NCBI GenBank assembly: GCA_964352025.1
Contig: CAYGPZ010000001.1
Location: forward strand, 124,001 to 188,000
Length of the DNA stretch: 64,000 bases
Direction: 5' to 3'
Source: Hirschia sp964352025
Lineage (GTDB): Bacteria; Pseudomonadota; Alphaproteobacteria; Caulobacterales; Hyphomonadaceae
In this document: piece after piece, positions 51,256-60,087 of the stretch
Position numbering within the stretch: position 1 is the first letter of the stretch
How the letters are laid out: every line of letters begins with the position of its first letter
Made by a program: the position numbers and the translations under genes
The notes under the pieces: generated by a model
Database searches by the model: none
What the model was told of the DNA's origin: nothing
Seen by the model: the letters and a program-made list of their open reading frames with translations, nothing else

Positions 51256-51876
51256 TTACTTCGTCGCTAGCTCGCTAATACAGTTAGACACTTTTTCCGG
51301 TGTGGCATCAGATGTAAAAAATGTTTTGAGTTTCCAGTCTTTATCCATCAAATATAAAATGGACAGGTGGTCCATTGTGTAGCCAAGGGTACTGTCTGGC
51401 ATATCCATTCTTTTGAAACTGGTCTTAAATCCATCTGCAACAGATTGTAACTGTTCTGGCGTTCCCGTTAAACCTATCATGTCTTCTGGAAACCCATTGC
51501 TTTCAACGTATTGAGATAGAATCTCAGGTGTGTCTTGCTCGTGATCGACCGAAATCAAAACAGTTTGTGGCGTCTCCGCGCCTTCTGGCAAAAGATCCAT
51601 AGCTGCGCCAACGACAGACAATGTAAACGGACACACATCAGGGCAATTGGTAAAGCCAAAATACACTAACGTCTCTCTGCCTTTAAAACTCTCTTGCGTT
51701 ACTTCTGCGCCCGTATGATCTGTCAGTGTGAATGGACCACCAATATTGTCATAGGCACGTGATGCGCAGCTTGAATTACCACCTGTTGTATTGGCAGTTG
51801 TCGAAGGTGGGGCTTGCCCACAGGCGCTAGTCAACAAAGCGACTGATAGAGCAGAAGTTAGAAGAGTATTTTTCAT
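51256..51876 (-). CDS. senC: SCO1/SenC/PrrC-family copper chaperone lipoprotein
   Basis: A 206-aa protein with a lipoprotein signal (LLTSACGQ, Cys acylated) and thioredoxin fold. The copper-binding CxxxC is in FGFTNCPDVCPFTL and the third ligand His is in YTMDHLSILYLMD. SCO proteins help assemble the Cu centre of cytochrome oxidase; in Rhodobacter, PrrC/SenC is encoded between prrB/regB and prrA/regA. Here it is divergent to regB, keeping the association. ATG start preferred to a GTG three codons upstream. Confidence 0.92.
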   Translation of the reverse strand: MKNTLLTSALSVALLTSACGQAPPSTTANTTGGNSSCASRAYDNIGGPFTLTDHTGAEVTQESFKGRETLVYFGFTNCPDVCPFTLSVVGAAMDLLPEGAETPQTVLISVDHEQDTPEILSQYVESNGFPEDMIGLTGTPEQLQSVADGFKTSFKRMDMPDSTLGYTMDHLSILYLMDKDWKLKTFFTSDATPEKVSNCISELATK

Positions 51877-51985
51877 GGTAGGCACTATCTATGAAATGGG
51901 TTTGAAGGCAATGGGCGTTTAGGTCACATCTCGCCCTTATAAAAGCTGCTTGAGCAATCACTAAGATCATTTAGTGTACATCGCT

Positions 51986-53377
51986 ATGAATTATACAGAA
52001 AAACACAGTGCCGATGTCCGGCCCAATGATGTCACTCCGCTGATTGATCTTGCACCTGAAGGGTTAGCGGGTGTTGGATCGGTGTTTGGTAGAACGCGGG
52101 TTCGAACACTTGTCAGTTTGAGATGGGTGGCAGTTATCGGTCAGGTTCTGGCGGTATTATTTGTCCATTTCGGGTTAGGCTATAAACTTCCATTGTCTGG
52201 ATGTCTGGCCGTGATTTCAGCTTCGGCGTGGGTCAACGTTATTCTAACGGCGTTTCACCCCGCGCAGCGCCTTGCAAGCCAGAAAGAAACAGCGCTCCAA
52301 TCTGCATTTGATGTTGTCCAATTATCTCTACTGATCGGACTAACGGGTGGGTTGGATAATCCGTTTTCCTTTATGATTGTTGCGCCAGTTACTGTTGCTG
52401 CATCGCGGCTGCGTCCAAGCTATGCACTGCTTTTACTAGGATTGGGATTGTTTTGTTTGGGGACATTGTCTCTGGTATCTGCACCTTTGCCTTGGGGAGA
52501 AGGAGAGGTTCTTAGCCTTCCACCCACTTATCGTTGGGGATTATTTGCGAGTGTCGCAATTGGTTTGGTGTTTTTCGCGGCCTCGGCATGGCGCACTGGA
52601 CGAGATGAAGCGCGCTTGGTTCGCGCTTTGGAGGCCGCTGAAGAAGTGCTGGCCAAGGAACAGCGCCTTTCTGCATTGGGCGCTCTTTCGGCCGCCACAG
52701 CGCATGAATTAGGGACACCGCTTGCGACGATTCACTTGGTCGCAAAAGAATTGCAACGCGGCACACAAAAAGACAGTGAGGTGTATGAGGATGTTGCCCT
52801 GATAGCGGAACAGGCCGAAAGGTGCCGCAGTATTTTAGGGCAGATATCTCGACGCGGCGAAGCCAATGATGCGGCGCACGCGAAACTTCCTGTCATGGCG
52901 CTCATTCGCGAAATTTCAGAGCCACATATGGGACTTGGGATCAATATCGATTTGACCAGTGAACCGTTGGAACAGGTTGAAGGCAATGATCCACAGCCTC
53001 CGGAAATTCGAAGACGTCCCGAGATTATTCATGCGCTGGGGGCATTTGTTGAAAACGCCGTGAGTTTTGCAGATAAGGAAGTTCAGGTTGCCGCGCGTTG
53101 GTCAGATGACGAGTTACGGATTTATATTATCGATGATGGCCCCGGTTTTTCCTCGACAGTGCTTCCAAAACTTGGCGAACCTTATTTATCTCAGCGCGGC
53201 GAGAACCAGATTGGGGGCGGTATGGGCTTAGGTTTTTTCATCGCTCGAACGCTTCTTGAAAGAACAGGCGCACGCATGAAACCTTATAATCGCCGCCCTC
53301 CAGAGAGAGGGGCTGTTGTCAGGATTTCGTGGAAGCTAAACACTATTCGTGCTGCACCCGGCTGGTCTGAAGAATAG
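51986..53377 (+). CDS. regB: RegB/PrrB/ActS-type redox sensor histidine kinase
   Basis: A 463-aa membrane kinase. About six transmembrane segments are followed by the H-box AATAHELGTPLATIHL (His near residue 240) and a HATPase domain (FVENAVSFADKEVQ, IDDGPGFS, GGGMGLGFFIARTLLE). Two RegB hallmarks are kept: the quinone-binding region GGLDNPFSFM between membrane segments, and a redox-type Cys in the kinase linker (QAERCRSIL, near residue 280; position 265 in R. capsulatus RegB). An in-frame GTG four codons upstream is possible. It pairs with regA 130 bp downstream. Confidence 0.93.
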   Translation: MNYTEKHSADVRPNDVTPLIDLAPEGLAGVGSVFGRTRVRTLVSLRWVAVIGQVLAVLFVHFGLGYKLPLSGCLAVISASAWVNVILTAFHPAQRLASQKETALQSAFDVVQLSLLIGLTGGLDNPFSFMIVAPVTVAASRLRPSYALLLLGLGLFCLGTLSLVSAPLPWGEGEVLSLPPTYRWGLFASVAIGLVFFAASAWRTGRDEARLVRALEAAEEVLAKEQRLSALGALSAATAHELGTPLATIHLVAKELQRGTQKDSEVYEDVALIAEQAERCRSILGQISRRGEANDAAHAKLPVMALIREISEPHMGLGINIDLTSEPLEQVEGNDPQPPEIRRRPEIIHALGAFVENAVSFADKEVQVAARWSDDELRIYIIDDGPGFSSTVLPKLGEPYLSQRGENQIGGGMGLGFFIARTLLERTGARMKPYNRRPPERGAVVRISWKLNTIRAAPGWSEE

Positions 53378-53510
53378 GGGAGAAAAGGTCTCATTGTAGG
53401 GACTTGCAAACCAAGACTAAAAGTTTAGTTTGAACGATGAAGAAATATCAACAAATCACCTGATTTCGACCCGAAAACAAGAATGTTGTTGATGGATAGG
53501 GATAGAAAAA

Positions 53511-54077
53511 ATGGACGCGGACTTCGAGCCGGATGCAATAATCGCTGCTTTGGAAGATAAATCCATATTGGTACTAGATGATGATGCCCCGTTTAGAGGG
53601 CGTCTTGCGCGTGCGCTTACGCAACGTGGTTTCACTGTATCGGCGTGCGCAACGGTTGCGGAAGCAAAAGATGTCGCGCGTCTAAATCCACCTGCATTTG
53701 CAGTCCTTGATTTGCGTCTAGAAGATGGGTCTGGCTTGGATGTTGTTCAAGCTTTGCATGAGCACCGTGAAGATGCTCGCGCAGTTATTCTGACGGGTTA
53801 TGGCGCAATAGCGACCGCTGTGGCCGCAGTTAAAGCAGGCGCGGTGGATTATCTATCTAAGCCTGTTGATATTGATGATGTTGTCAAAGCGTTATTGACC
53901 AAACCGGGCGATAAACCTGAGCCCCCAGAAAACCCGATGTCGGCTGACCGCGTACGCTGGGAACACATTCAACGTGTATATGAATTGTGCGATCACAATG
54001 TTTCGGAAACAGCGCGTCGCCTTAACATGCACCGCCGTACCCTGCAGCGCATTCTGGCCAAACGCGCGCCTCGATAA
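53511..54077 (+). CDS. regA: RegA/PrrA/ActR-type response regulator
   Basis: A 188-aa global redox regulator. The receiver domain has DDDAPF at the start, phospho-acceptor D67 in AVLDLRLEDGSG and LSKPVD after strand 5. A proline linker (PEPPENP) leads to the nearly universal Fis-type DNA-binding segment MSADRVRWEHIQRVYE and MHRRTLQRILAKRAPR. Alphaproteobacterial RegA controls respiration, carbon and nitrogen fixation genes; which targets apply here is unknown. It lies next to RegB and SenC. Confidence 0.95.
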   Translation: MDADFEPDAIIAALEDKSILVLDDDAPFRGRLARALTQRGFTVSACATVAEAKDVARLNPPAFAVLDLRLEDGSGLDVVQALHEHREDARAVILTGYGAIATAVAAVKAGAVDYLSKPVDIDDVVKALLTKPGDKPEPPENPMSADRVRWEHIQRVYELCDHNVSETARRLNMHRRTLQRILAKRAPR

Positions 54078-54253
54078 TCTGGAAGGTTACTTTATCAAAT
54101 GGGAATAGGTTATCAGTGCTCCTGAATAGATAGCCTGGCTGAAAGTGAACGAGTATTGTAAAAAATATACTCTCAACTAATTTGTCGTTTAAGATATTGA
54201 AAATTTAACTTTTTTATAAAATATTTGACCCTTCAATAAAATTGGGGGGAATT

Positions 54254-56365
54254 ATGAGTAAATACGTTGCGTTGTCAGCTTTGGTTTTAGTTGCGGCTTG
54301 TTCAGGTGGGGGAGGTGGCTCTGTGCCTACACCAAGCCCAACACCAGGCCCGACGCCAACTCCTCCCATGAATATGGCCCCTTCGGTCTCAGTTTCCAAT
54401 ACATCTATTGTCTACGAAGGTATTACAAAAAATGTAGCTCGAATTACAGCGTCTGATCCTGAAGGCCAATCAATTATTCATAGTTTGGCAGGAGACGATG
54501 CGGCATTTTTTGAATTGATTTTTGATGACATCGGGCCTTATGTTTCCGTTATCGAAAGGTTAGATTTTGAAAATCCAATCGATACAAATGCGGATAATAT
54601 TTACAATGTTGAAGTACGTGTAAGTGATGGAACAGACACGTCATCTTCTAATCTTGAAATTACGGTAACCGATATCGAGAAAGACGGTATCGTCCGTATT
54701 ACCGATGGGAAAGCAGTGATTGGGACTCCGGATTTAACCGGCGATGGAGTCGCTGATCTGGTAATGACCTCTGATGCACCAGGTGAATGGACAAATGGTT
54801 CGGAATTAGTCGGAGCTATAGTCTCTAGGGCTGCAATAACGTCTGAAGAACAGTTAGCAATATCCCTTGCAGATTTATATACGGGCGGTACTGGTGGAGT
54901 AGGGGCCCGTGCCATTATAGTTGATGACGATAATATACCTTTTCAACGACTTTCATTTCGATCAGGGTTTGCTCCTAGTATGAGTGATCCAATTCCCTAT
55001 TTGTCGATGTCAGGAAGTGAGTTCGAACAACCTAGTTTAAACAATGACACGGCAACTATTTTTACTGATACTTACTCAAATGTATTGGTAGACGCTGGTG
55101 AACTCGATCTTAATAGCATTTTGCCAATGGGCATTCGTACGACGAAAGATCAGGCGATGTCAGGGGTTCAGGCATTTTTACCGGTCGGCGATTTAAACGG
55201 TGATGGTGTGTCAGAAATTAGAGAGGATGTTTTTAATCTAGAAAACTTCGGCGAGACGATTGCTGGGGTTGAGATTGAAACAAGTTTTTCCTTTTTTGAT
55301 GGAACTGACATTCGTAGTGGTGGATCGGGCAATATGTTTGCGGATGTTTTGGATGCGGATACAGAAGCGCGTTTGCTACTTTTTCCAAGATTAGAATATA
55401 TCGCGAACCAAATTCTCCTTTTACCGAATGCTAAACGAGAAATTGGGGAAATTGATGTAACTGGAGATGGAGTTGATGATTTCATTGTTAATCTAGGACT
55501 GCGAGGCTCCATTCCTGTCGAGGCCGGCTTAGTAAATCCCGATGGATATGTGATTGAAATCATTTCTGGGGCCGCGTTGATGGCAGAAACGCCAGGTCCG
55601 ATATTGATCACTTCTATGGCCGCTCCAAATCGATTGCGTATAAAAGTTCCATCTGATTTCGCCCAACCTTTTCTAGCGGATGTGGCAGATTTCAATGGAG
55701 ATGACTTTGCTGATATTGTCCTTTTAGCGCGTAATAATAATGACCCAGGTTCTCGTGGACGGGCCTATGAAGTTTTTATTATCTCTGGGGCTGCGTTGGC
55801 AAATGATCCTGAAGGTGTAGTTGATCTAGCGGATTTTCCAGGGCCAGCCGGTACCGTTATTAATACTGTGACACCGCTTCATACACTCACACAAGATGCG
55901 TTTTCAGTCGGTGATATGATTGGTGGAACAACAAATGATCTAATCCTGACCTATACGAGACCTCACAGGGATGATCCGACAAACAGACCTGTAGCTTTTA
56001 TACTTTCAGGCGATTTGTTTGAAGATGGATTTCCTGAAGTTCTTGATATTTCTGATTCAGAAACGCAGTCACTAAATGATAAACTTCAAGAGCTGCCAGC
56101 TGGTTCGGCCGTACGGATAAATGGAGCTTTTGTATCGTTTCATGAATATATCACCGGATTTGCATTTGCAAATGCAGGTACTGATATTGGAGATGGTGAT
56201 GGAGACAATCACCCTGATCTAGCGCTTACTCATGTTCTTGAAGATATAGATACTAACGAAGAAAAAACTGAAGTGTTCATTATTCCGTCTGGTATTATAC
56301 GCGCAGCCAGCTTGGCTGGGGAAGCAGTCGAAATAGATACTATGATCGATTTCGGAAGTGAATAG
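54254..56365 (+). CDS. FG-GAP/integrin-like repeat lipoprotein
   Basis: A 703-aa surface-type protein. The signal ends VAAC (Cys acylated); then a GSVPTPSPTPGPTPTPP linker leads to a cadherin-like segment (about 40-140) and then several FG-GAP-type calcium-binding repeats marked by DLTGDGVADLVMT, DLNGDGVSEI, DVTGDGVDDFIV, DFNGDDFADIVLLA and DGDGDNHPDLALTH. Such repeats make beta-propellers that bind Ca2+. GGGGGGA upstream places the ATG. AT-richer than neighbours. Likely an outer-membrane or exposed adhesin-like protein; partner unknown. Confidence 0.8.
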   Translation: MSKYVALSALVLVAACSGGGGGSVPTPSPTPGPTPTPPMNMAPSVSVSNTSIVYEGITKNVARITASDPEGQSIIHSLAGDDAAFFELIFDDIGPYVSVIERLDFENPIDTNADNIYNVEVRVSDGTDTSSSNLEITVTDIEKDGIVRITDGKAVIGTPDLTGDGVADLVMTSDAPGEWTNGSELVGAIVSRAAITSEEQLAISLADLYTGGTGGVGARAIIVDDDNIPFQRLSFRSGFAPSMSDPIPYLSMSGSEFEQPSLNNDTATIFTDTYSNVLVDAGELDLNSILPMGIRTTKDQAMSGVQAFLPVGDLNGDGVSEIREDVFNLENFGETIAGVEIETSFSFFDGTDIRSGGSGNMFADVLDADTEARLLLFPRLEYIANQILLLPNAKREIGEIDVTGDGVDDFIVNLGLRGSIPVEAGLVNPDGYVIEIISGAALMAETPGPILITSMAAPNRLRIKVPSDFAQPFLADVADFNGDDFADIVLLARNNNDPGSRGRAYEVFIISGAALANDPEGVVDLADFPGPAGTVINTVTPLHTLTQDAFSVGDMIGGTTNDLILTYTRPHRDDPTNRPVAFILSGDLFEDGFPEVLDISDSETQSLNDKLQELPAGSAVRINGAFVSFHEYITGFAFANAGTDIGDGDGDNHPDLALTHVLEDIDTNEEKTEVFIIPSGIIRAASLAGEAVEIDTMIDFGSE

Positions 56366-56392
56366 CTGGAGCAAGGTGATGCAATAGAATAT

Positions 56393-57481
56393 TCAATTGA
56401 TGGAAAATACATGGACTTTCATCACCATATTGGAAGCTTTCTCGATATAAGCCTGTGCAATCTGGCTATCAGGGTAGCGCGTATGGGCGAGTTTGGCGAG
56501 CGTTAAACAGGCCTGATATTGGCATGTGAGATAGTTGTGCTTGATAAGGGCTTCCATCATTTTTTGCGGCGTTGCCGGCTGTCCCATACGGCGCGATAGA
56601 GTGGCATATTCAGTCGGTAATATTTGAGGCAGCTCGATATCGATTGTCTTGCAAAGTTCGACATATTGTTTGATCAAACCCCATGGGGTCATAAACGGGT
56701 CATGGCCCGTTCTGATATCAATTAGATATTCGATTTCAGCGCGCGCGGTAGCAAGGTCTCCATCTTCCAGTGCTTTTTGTGCTTTATCACGTTTTGGCTG
56801 GGTAAAAGCACGTGTGTCGATCGTGCTTTCTTTAAAGTCATTGGAGCGGATATAGCTCTCAATGCAGAGAGCCAACATATTGATCGTTTTAAGCTGTTCA
56901 AGAATAAAATGACCCGCACCATTTAGCTCGATGAAGCTTGTGTTTTCTCGATCCGCTAAAAAATAAGATACAAATTTCGCGTCCGCTTCTTCATCTGGAT
57001 CATACACAGTCAGCACGTTGTTTTGCGGGGCTGTTATCTGTCGCAGATCTTCGTGTTTGATCTCAATATTGGGATTGTACGAGCGTAATCCCTCCATATA
57101 GCTATGTATTGGTAGGCGGGGCGCAATTGCCAAAGTGCGTGCCTGCAAAACACTACCAAAATAAATAGCGGCATATCCTCCCAAACTCGTCCCATAGGTA
57201 ACGATATCTGAGTGGTTTTTCGCAATGGGTGAAACAGCTTCTAGAAAGCTCTCCAAAGACAAGCTTTGAAAGAAATCCTTGGATGAACAAGCCACATTAA
57301 TCTGGCTGATATTCAATTGCTCCAGAAAGTCCTTGCCAAAGTCATCCTCTAACGTCTGTCCCATCGAATTAAACGTAATGACAAGCTGCGCAGACCCTCT
57401 ATCGAAATAGGTAATCCGGCACTGCTGGGTGCTCAGTAACGTTGTGTACTTAGCATCCATTGATTGTATTGTACGAGCCAT
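56393..57481 (-). CDS. Alpha/beta-hydrolase-like protein with helical C-terminus
   Basis: A 362-aa protein. The N-terminal half has a hydrolase-type elbow VTYGTSLGGYAAIYFGS (GxSxGG), an acid position in YDPDEEADAKFV and a late His in GAGHFILEQL. The second half (about 225-350) is helical, with TPR-like spacing (KAQKALEDGDLATARAEIEYL, YQACLTLAKLAHTRYPDSQIAQAYIEKAS). No signal peptide. Substrate unknown. It resembles proteins found near polysaccharide or envelope genes, but no such genes are here. Confidence 0.72.
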   Translation of the reverse strand: MARTIQSMDAKYTTLLSTQQCRITYFDRGSAQLVITFNSMGQTLEDDFGKDFLEQLNISQINVACSSKDFFQSLSLESFLEAVSPIAKNHSDIVTYGTSLGGYAAIYFGSVLQARTLAIAPRLPIHSYMEGLRSYNPNIEIKHEDLRQITAPQNNVLTVYDPDEEADAKFVSYFLADRENTSFIELNGAGHFILEQLKTINMLALCIESYIRSNDFKESTIDTRAFTQPKRDKAQKALEDGDLATARAEIEYLIDIRTGHDPFMTPWGLIKQYVELCKTIDIELPQILPTEYATLSRRMGQPATPQKMMEALIKHNYLTCQYQACLTLAKLAHTRYPDSQIAQAYIEKASNMVMKVHVFSIN

Positions 57482-57507
57482 AACTGAACTATGTATACTT
57501 TATCAAC

Positions 57508-57837
57508 CTAGCATCCAAATTTTACGTCTTCGTGGTCGTAAATGATATAGGCGTCCTGTAATTCGTCCCATTCGGCGAACACGGTGTATTTGCATTCATC
57601 TGTCATATCGACGCCGATGACCCGGTCTCCGATGACAGTGGATGCAACATTGTCTGGTTTTTGCTTCCATTGGAATGCTTTGGCATTGTGCGGCATGTTG
57701 ATGATTTGATCAGGTTCACCGCGTTCCAGCATAATATATTGGATGGGTTTGCCGTAGAAATTGGAGATTTTTTTGTCCGTGGAGGAACATGCCGCAAGTG
57801 CGGAAAAAGTCAGGGCATATACAATAAATTTCCGCAC
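57508..57837 (-). CDS. Small lipoprotein
   Basis: A 109-aa protein with a lipoprotein signal ending LAAC (Cys17 acylated). The mature part has a short BamE/SmpA-like layout (YGKPIQYIMLERGEPDQIINMPHNAKAFQWKQ) with GEPD turn, and a C-terminal DVKFGC. It shares layout with the lipoprotein at 22581-23012. Two more Cys (DECKY and terminal C) could form a disulfide. Probably outer-membrane, function unknown. It follows the TerB-like gene by 20 bp and may be co-expressed. Confidence 0.7.
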   Translation of the reverse strand: MRKFIVYALTFSALAACSSTDKKISNFYGKPIQYIMLERGEPDQIINMPHNAKAFQWKQKPDNVASTVIGDRVIGVDMTDECKYTVFAEWDELQDAYIIYDHEDVKFGC

Positions 57838-57857
57838 TTTGAATTCTCCAGTTTGGA

Positions 57858-58316
57858 TTAGTTATTCATCGCAGCTTCGATACGTTGACGTGCATGTGCG
57901 GAATCACGAGGCTCTAATCCCATCATTTCAACGAGTTTGCGCACGAGTGCATCTTCGTTAGGATCGCGATTTTCATCAGAAAGCACAACACTCCATAGGC
58001 CCTCTAATACGACAAGGCGGTCGCCTTCGGGTAGGCTTGTTTTGATCAGGTGGGTAAATCTGAACGTGTCAGCACATTCACTTTCAGCAGCTTCACCTTC
58101 TTTGCGAAGGGCAAGAGCTTCATCGCCACGCAGCTTGTATATATGGGCCAGAATAGACGTAATCAAATCCTGTTCTGTGTCCGTATATTCGTGATCGACA
58201 TGTGCAGCATGAACAAGAAGTGCAGCCACAGCAGTGCGTGCATCACTCTCATTGAGATATTCAGGTTTGGCGGATTGTGCGTCGCCTTTAAGGCGCTCTA
58301 GGAATGATTTTAACAT
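57858..58316 (-). CDS. TerB-family protein
   Basis: A 152-aa all-helical protein with the TerB pattern: ARTAVAALLVHAAHVDHEYTDTEQDLI (acidic metal-type site HAAHVDHEYTDTE), a middle EAAESECADTFRFTHLIKTSLPEGDRLVVLEGLWSVVLSDENRDPNEDALVRKL (second acidic helix), ending ARQRIEAAM. TerB domains are named after tellurite-resistance operons but stand-alone copies have no known role. It heads a two-gene unit with the small lipoprotein and is divergent from the membrane protein at 58508. Confidence 0.83.
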   Translation of the reverse strand: MLKSFLERLKGDAQSAKPEYLNESDARTAVAALLVHAAHVDHEYTDTEQDLITSILAHIYKLRGDEALALRKEGEAAESECADTFRFTHLIKTSLPEGDRLVVLEGLWSVVLSDENRDPNEDALVRKLVEMMGLEPRDSAHARQRIEAAMNN

Positions 58317-58507
58317 GCTGAAAATTTAGAATGAGCATTCAATTGATGCAAGTGATTTGTCACCTGATGTTGTATGTAAAATGAGAATTTTAAAATCGAG
58401 AATTGTCGATGAATTTTTACAATGTCTCCTAAAAATCATATTCTTGACACATGGAGTTTGCTAATACTTGAAAATAATATGAGGTGGGACACATAAAGCG
58501 ATGCAAC

Positions 58508-59434
58508 ATGCTTAAGCTCATTGCAGAGAAAATGGAGACGAATAAGGGGGCTCAATTGGGCCGTCATATTAGTGCAGTAGCACTGATTTTTTCTCTACTT
58601 ATGGGAACTAGTATCGCCGTTTTTTCAGCAAGTCGGCCTCAGTTAAGTAGCGCTGCTGCCTTAGCATTGTTTGTTTCAGCGCTCGTCATTTCTATTCTAA
58701 TCGCACAATTATTCTTTGAACTAGAAGGTTGGTTTGAACAAAGACAAAGAGACATAGATGCTGATCGCATATTCCAGTCTCTTAATGGTGACCAGCCACT
58801 TGATGAGATGTTTATTCTCTATCTTCGTCCATTTGTGTCCACTGGTAAAATTGGGGCAGAAACCACCAACGTGATAGGTTTGCGGTCTGGTCCAATTGGA
58901 CAAACTCAATTTGCGGTCATGAGCGATCGTGTGGAGTTTGAAGAAGAGATTGAAAAAGCGCTTCGCCCGCTTGGAAAATTAGTCGCCTTAGGCAAGCCGC
59001 TTGAGCATATGGGGGCGGGCCGCATTCGTGTAGAAGATGAAGTCTGGCAAGATGCTATCAAACTATTGATTGATCGAGCCGAGATGATTGTTCTTTTACC
59101 ATCGCCACGTCCCGGTACATGTTGGGAAGTAGAACACCTTCTGACATCTGGTGCTTTGAAAAAAACGATTGTCGTCGATCCACCTAATGATCGTGGATCT
59201 GATGAAGATGAATACGACCCTGTGGCTGAATGGGCGGGTGTACGTGAAACATTTTTGGCGCATGGCTATGTCTTGCCTGAAGATGAAGAAGAGGGATCAT
59301 TGATGATTTTTGGCGAGGGGACTCAGCCAATTAAAACATCAAAAATTGGTCTGGGCGGCGAAAACAAAATTCGAAAATTTGCAAAACAACTATTAAAGTC
59401 ACGGCGAAAGAGTGAATCGCTAAAACAGGATTGA
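58508..59434 (+). CDS. Two-pass membrane protein with possible TIR/SLOG-like Rossmann domain
   Basis: A 308-aa protein. Two transmembrane helices (about 25-45 and 53-75) lead to a cytosolic domain. The domain reads FILYLRPFVSTGKI, EFEEEIEKALRPLGKLVALGKP, HMGAGRIRVEDEVWQDAIKLLIDRAEMIVLLPSPRPGTCWEVEHLLTSGALKKTIVV, i.e. strand-helix alternation with a WEVEH that could carry a catalytic-type Glu. This recalls TIR, SLOG and deoxyribosyltransferase-like folds, but no known family is certain. A basic tail follows. ATG chosen over a GTG eight codons upstream; ribosome-binding site unclear. Tightly linked to the next gene. Confidence 0.6.
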   Translation: MLKLIAEKMETNKGAQLGRHISAVALIFSLLMGTSIAVFSASRPQLSSAAALALFVSALVISILIAQLFFELEGWFEQRQRDIDADRIFQSLNGDQPLDEMFILYLRPFVSTGKIGAETTNVIGLRSGPIGQTQFAVMSDRVEFEEEIEKALRPLGKLVALGKPLEHMGAGRIRVEDEVWQDAIKLLIDRAEMIVLLPSPRPGTCWEVEHLLTSGALKKTIVVDPPNDRGSDEDEYDPVAEWAGVRETFLAHGYVLPEDEEEGSLMIFGEGTQPIKTSKIGLGGENKIRKFAKQLLKSRRKSESLKQD

Positions 59435-59442
59435 GGGTGGGT

Positions 59443-60087
59443 ATGAGAAATTTATCTAGTACAGTTATGGCCTTGGCTGCGATGGTTCTTTCCAGCATGA
59501 CAACATATCTGACGTTTTTTGACGCGCGTTACACGCTGACGGCGGCGATTGCGGATGTGAAGGGACAGGTTAGTCGTGGCTATGGATCAAATGGTGAAAC
59601 CAAAAGCGTCAACTATCGTTTCTATATCGACTCATCTCTTGTGCTCTCCAATCGGGGGACACGTTCATTGGTTGTATCCGAAGTCACGGCAGTTAAATCA
59701 AATGTCATGGACTCATGTGTCGCGGATGCAGAGGCTAAGCGTATTCGCGTACAGGAATATACAGAGGATGGCAGTCGAACATTTTATATCAAGCCATTCA
59801 TCGTGGAGCCCGGAAGCGTTGGGGCCAAGACTTTCTGGGTAAACCCATCCGCAATCGACCGCGAAGCCAAGGTTGATGAAGTGTTTGACCTTGAAGCAAT
59901 TGATCAGCTTTGGTGTCTGGAATGGACTGTGTTTGATCCAAACGGGCAAAAGCATGAAAACATGATGCCGGCTTTCCGCATGGCAGCGGACTTTAATCTT
60001 GAAGAGGGTGAAACAACACCGGAAGCAACGTTGAGGCTGGATGGAAAGAATGGGCCGAATGAATTGCTAAAACGAGGTCTTTTCTAA
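59443..60087 (+). CDS. Single-pass anchored protein with beta-rich domain, unknown
   Basis: A 214-aa protein with one N-terminal hydrophobic segment (STVMALAAMVLSSMTTYLTFF) then a strand-rich body (NYRFYIDSSLVLSNRGTRSLVVSEVTAV, VQEYTEDGSRTFYIKPFIVEPGSVGAKTFWV). No cleavable-signal pattern is obvious. It starts 8 bp after the preceding gene with GAGGGTGG, so the pair is an operon. I do not recognise a family; the arrangement suggests a partner of the preceding membrane protein. Confidence 0.65.
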   Translation: MRNLSSTVMALAAMVLSSMTTYLTFFDARYTLTAAIADVKGQVSRGYGSNGETKSVNYRFYIDSSLVLSNRGTRSLVVSEVTAVKSNVMDSCVADAEAKRIRVQEYTEDGSRTFYIKPFIVEPGSVGAKTFWVNPSAIDREAKVDEVFDLEAIDQLWCLEWTVFDPNGQKHENMMPAFRMAADFNLEEGETTPEATLRLDGKNGPNELLKRGLF

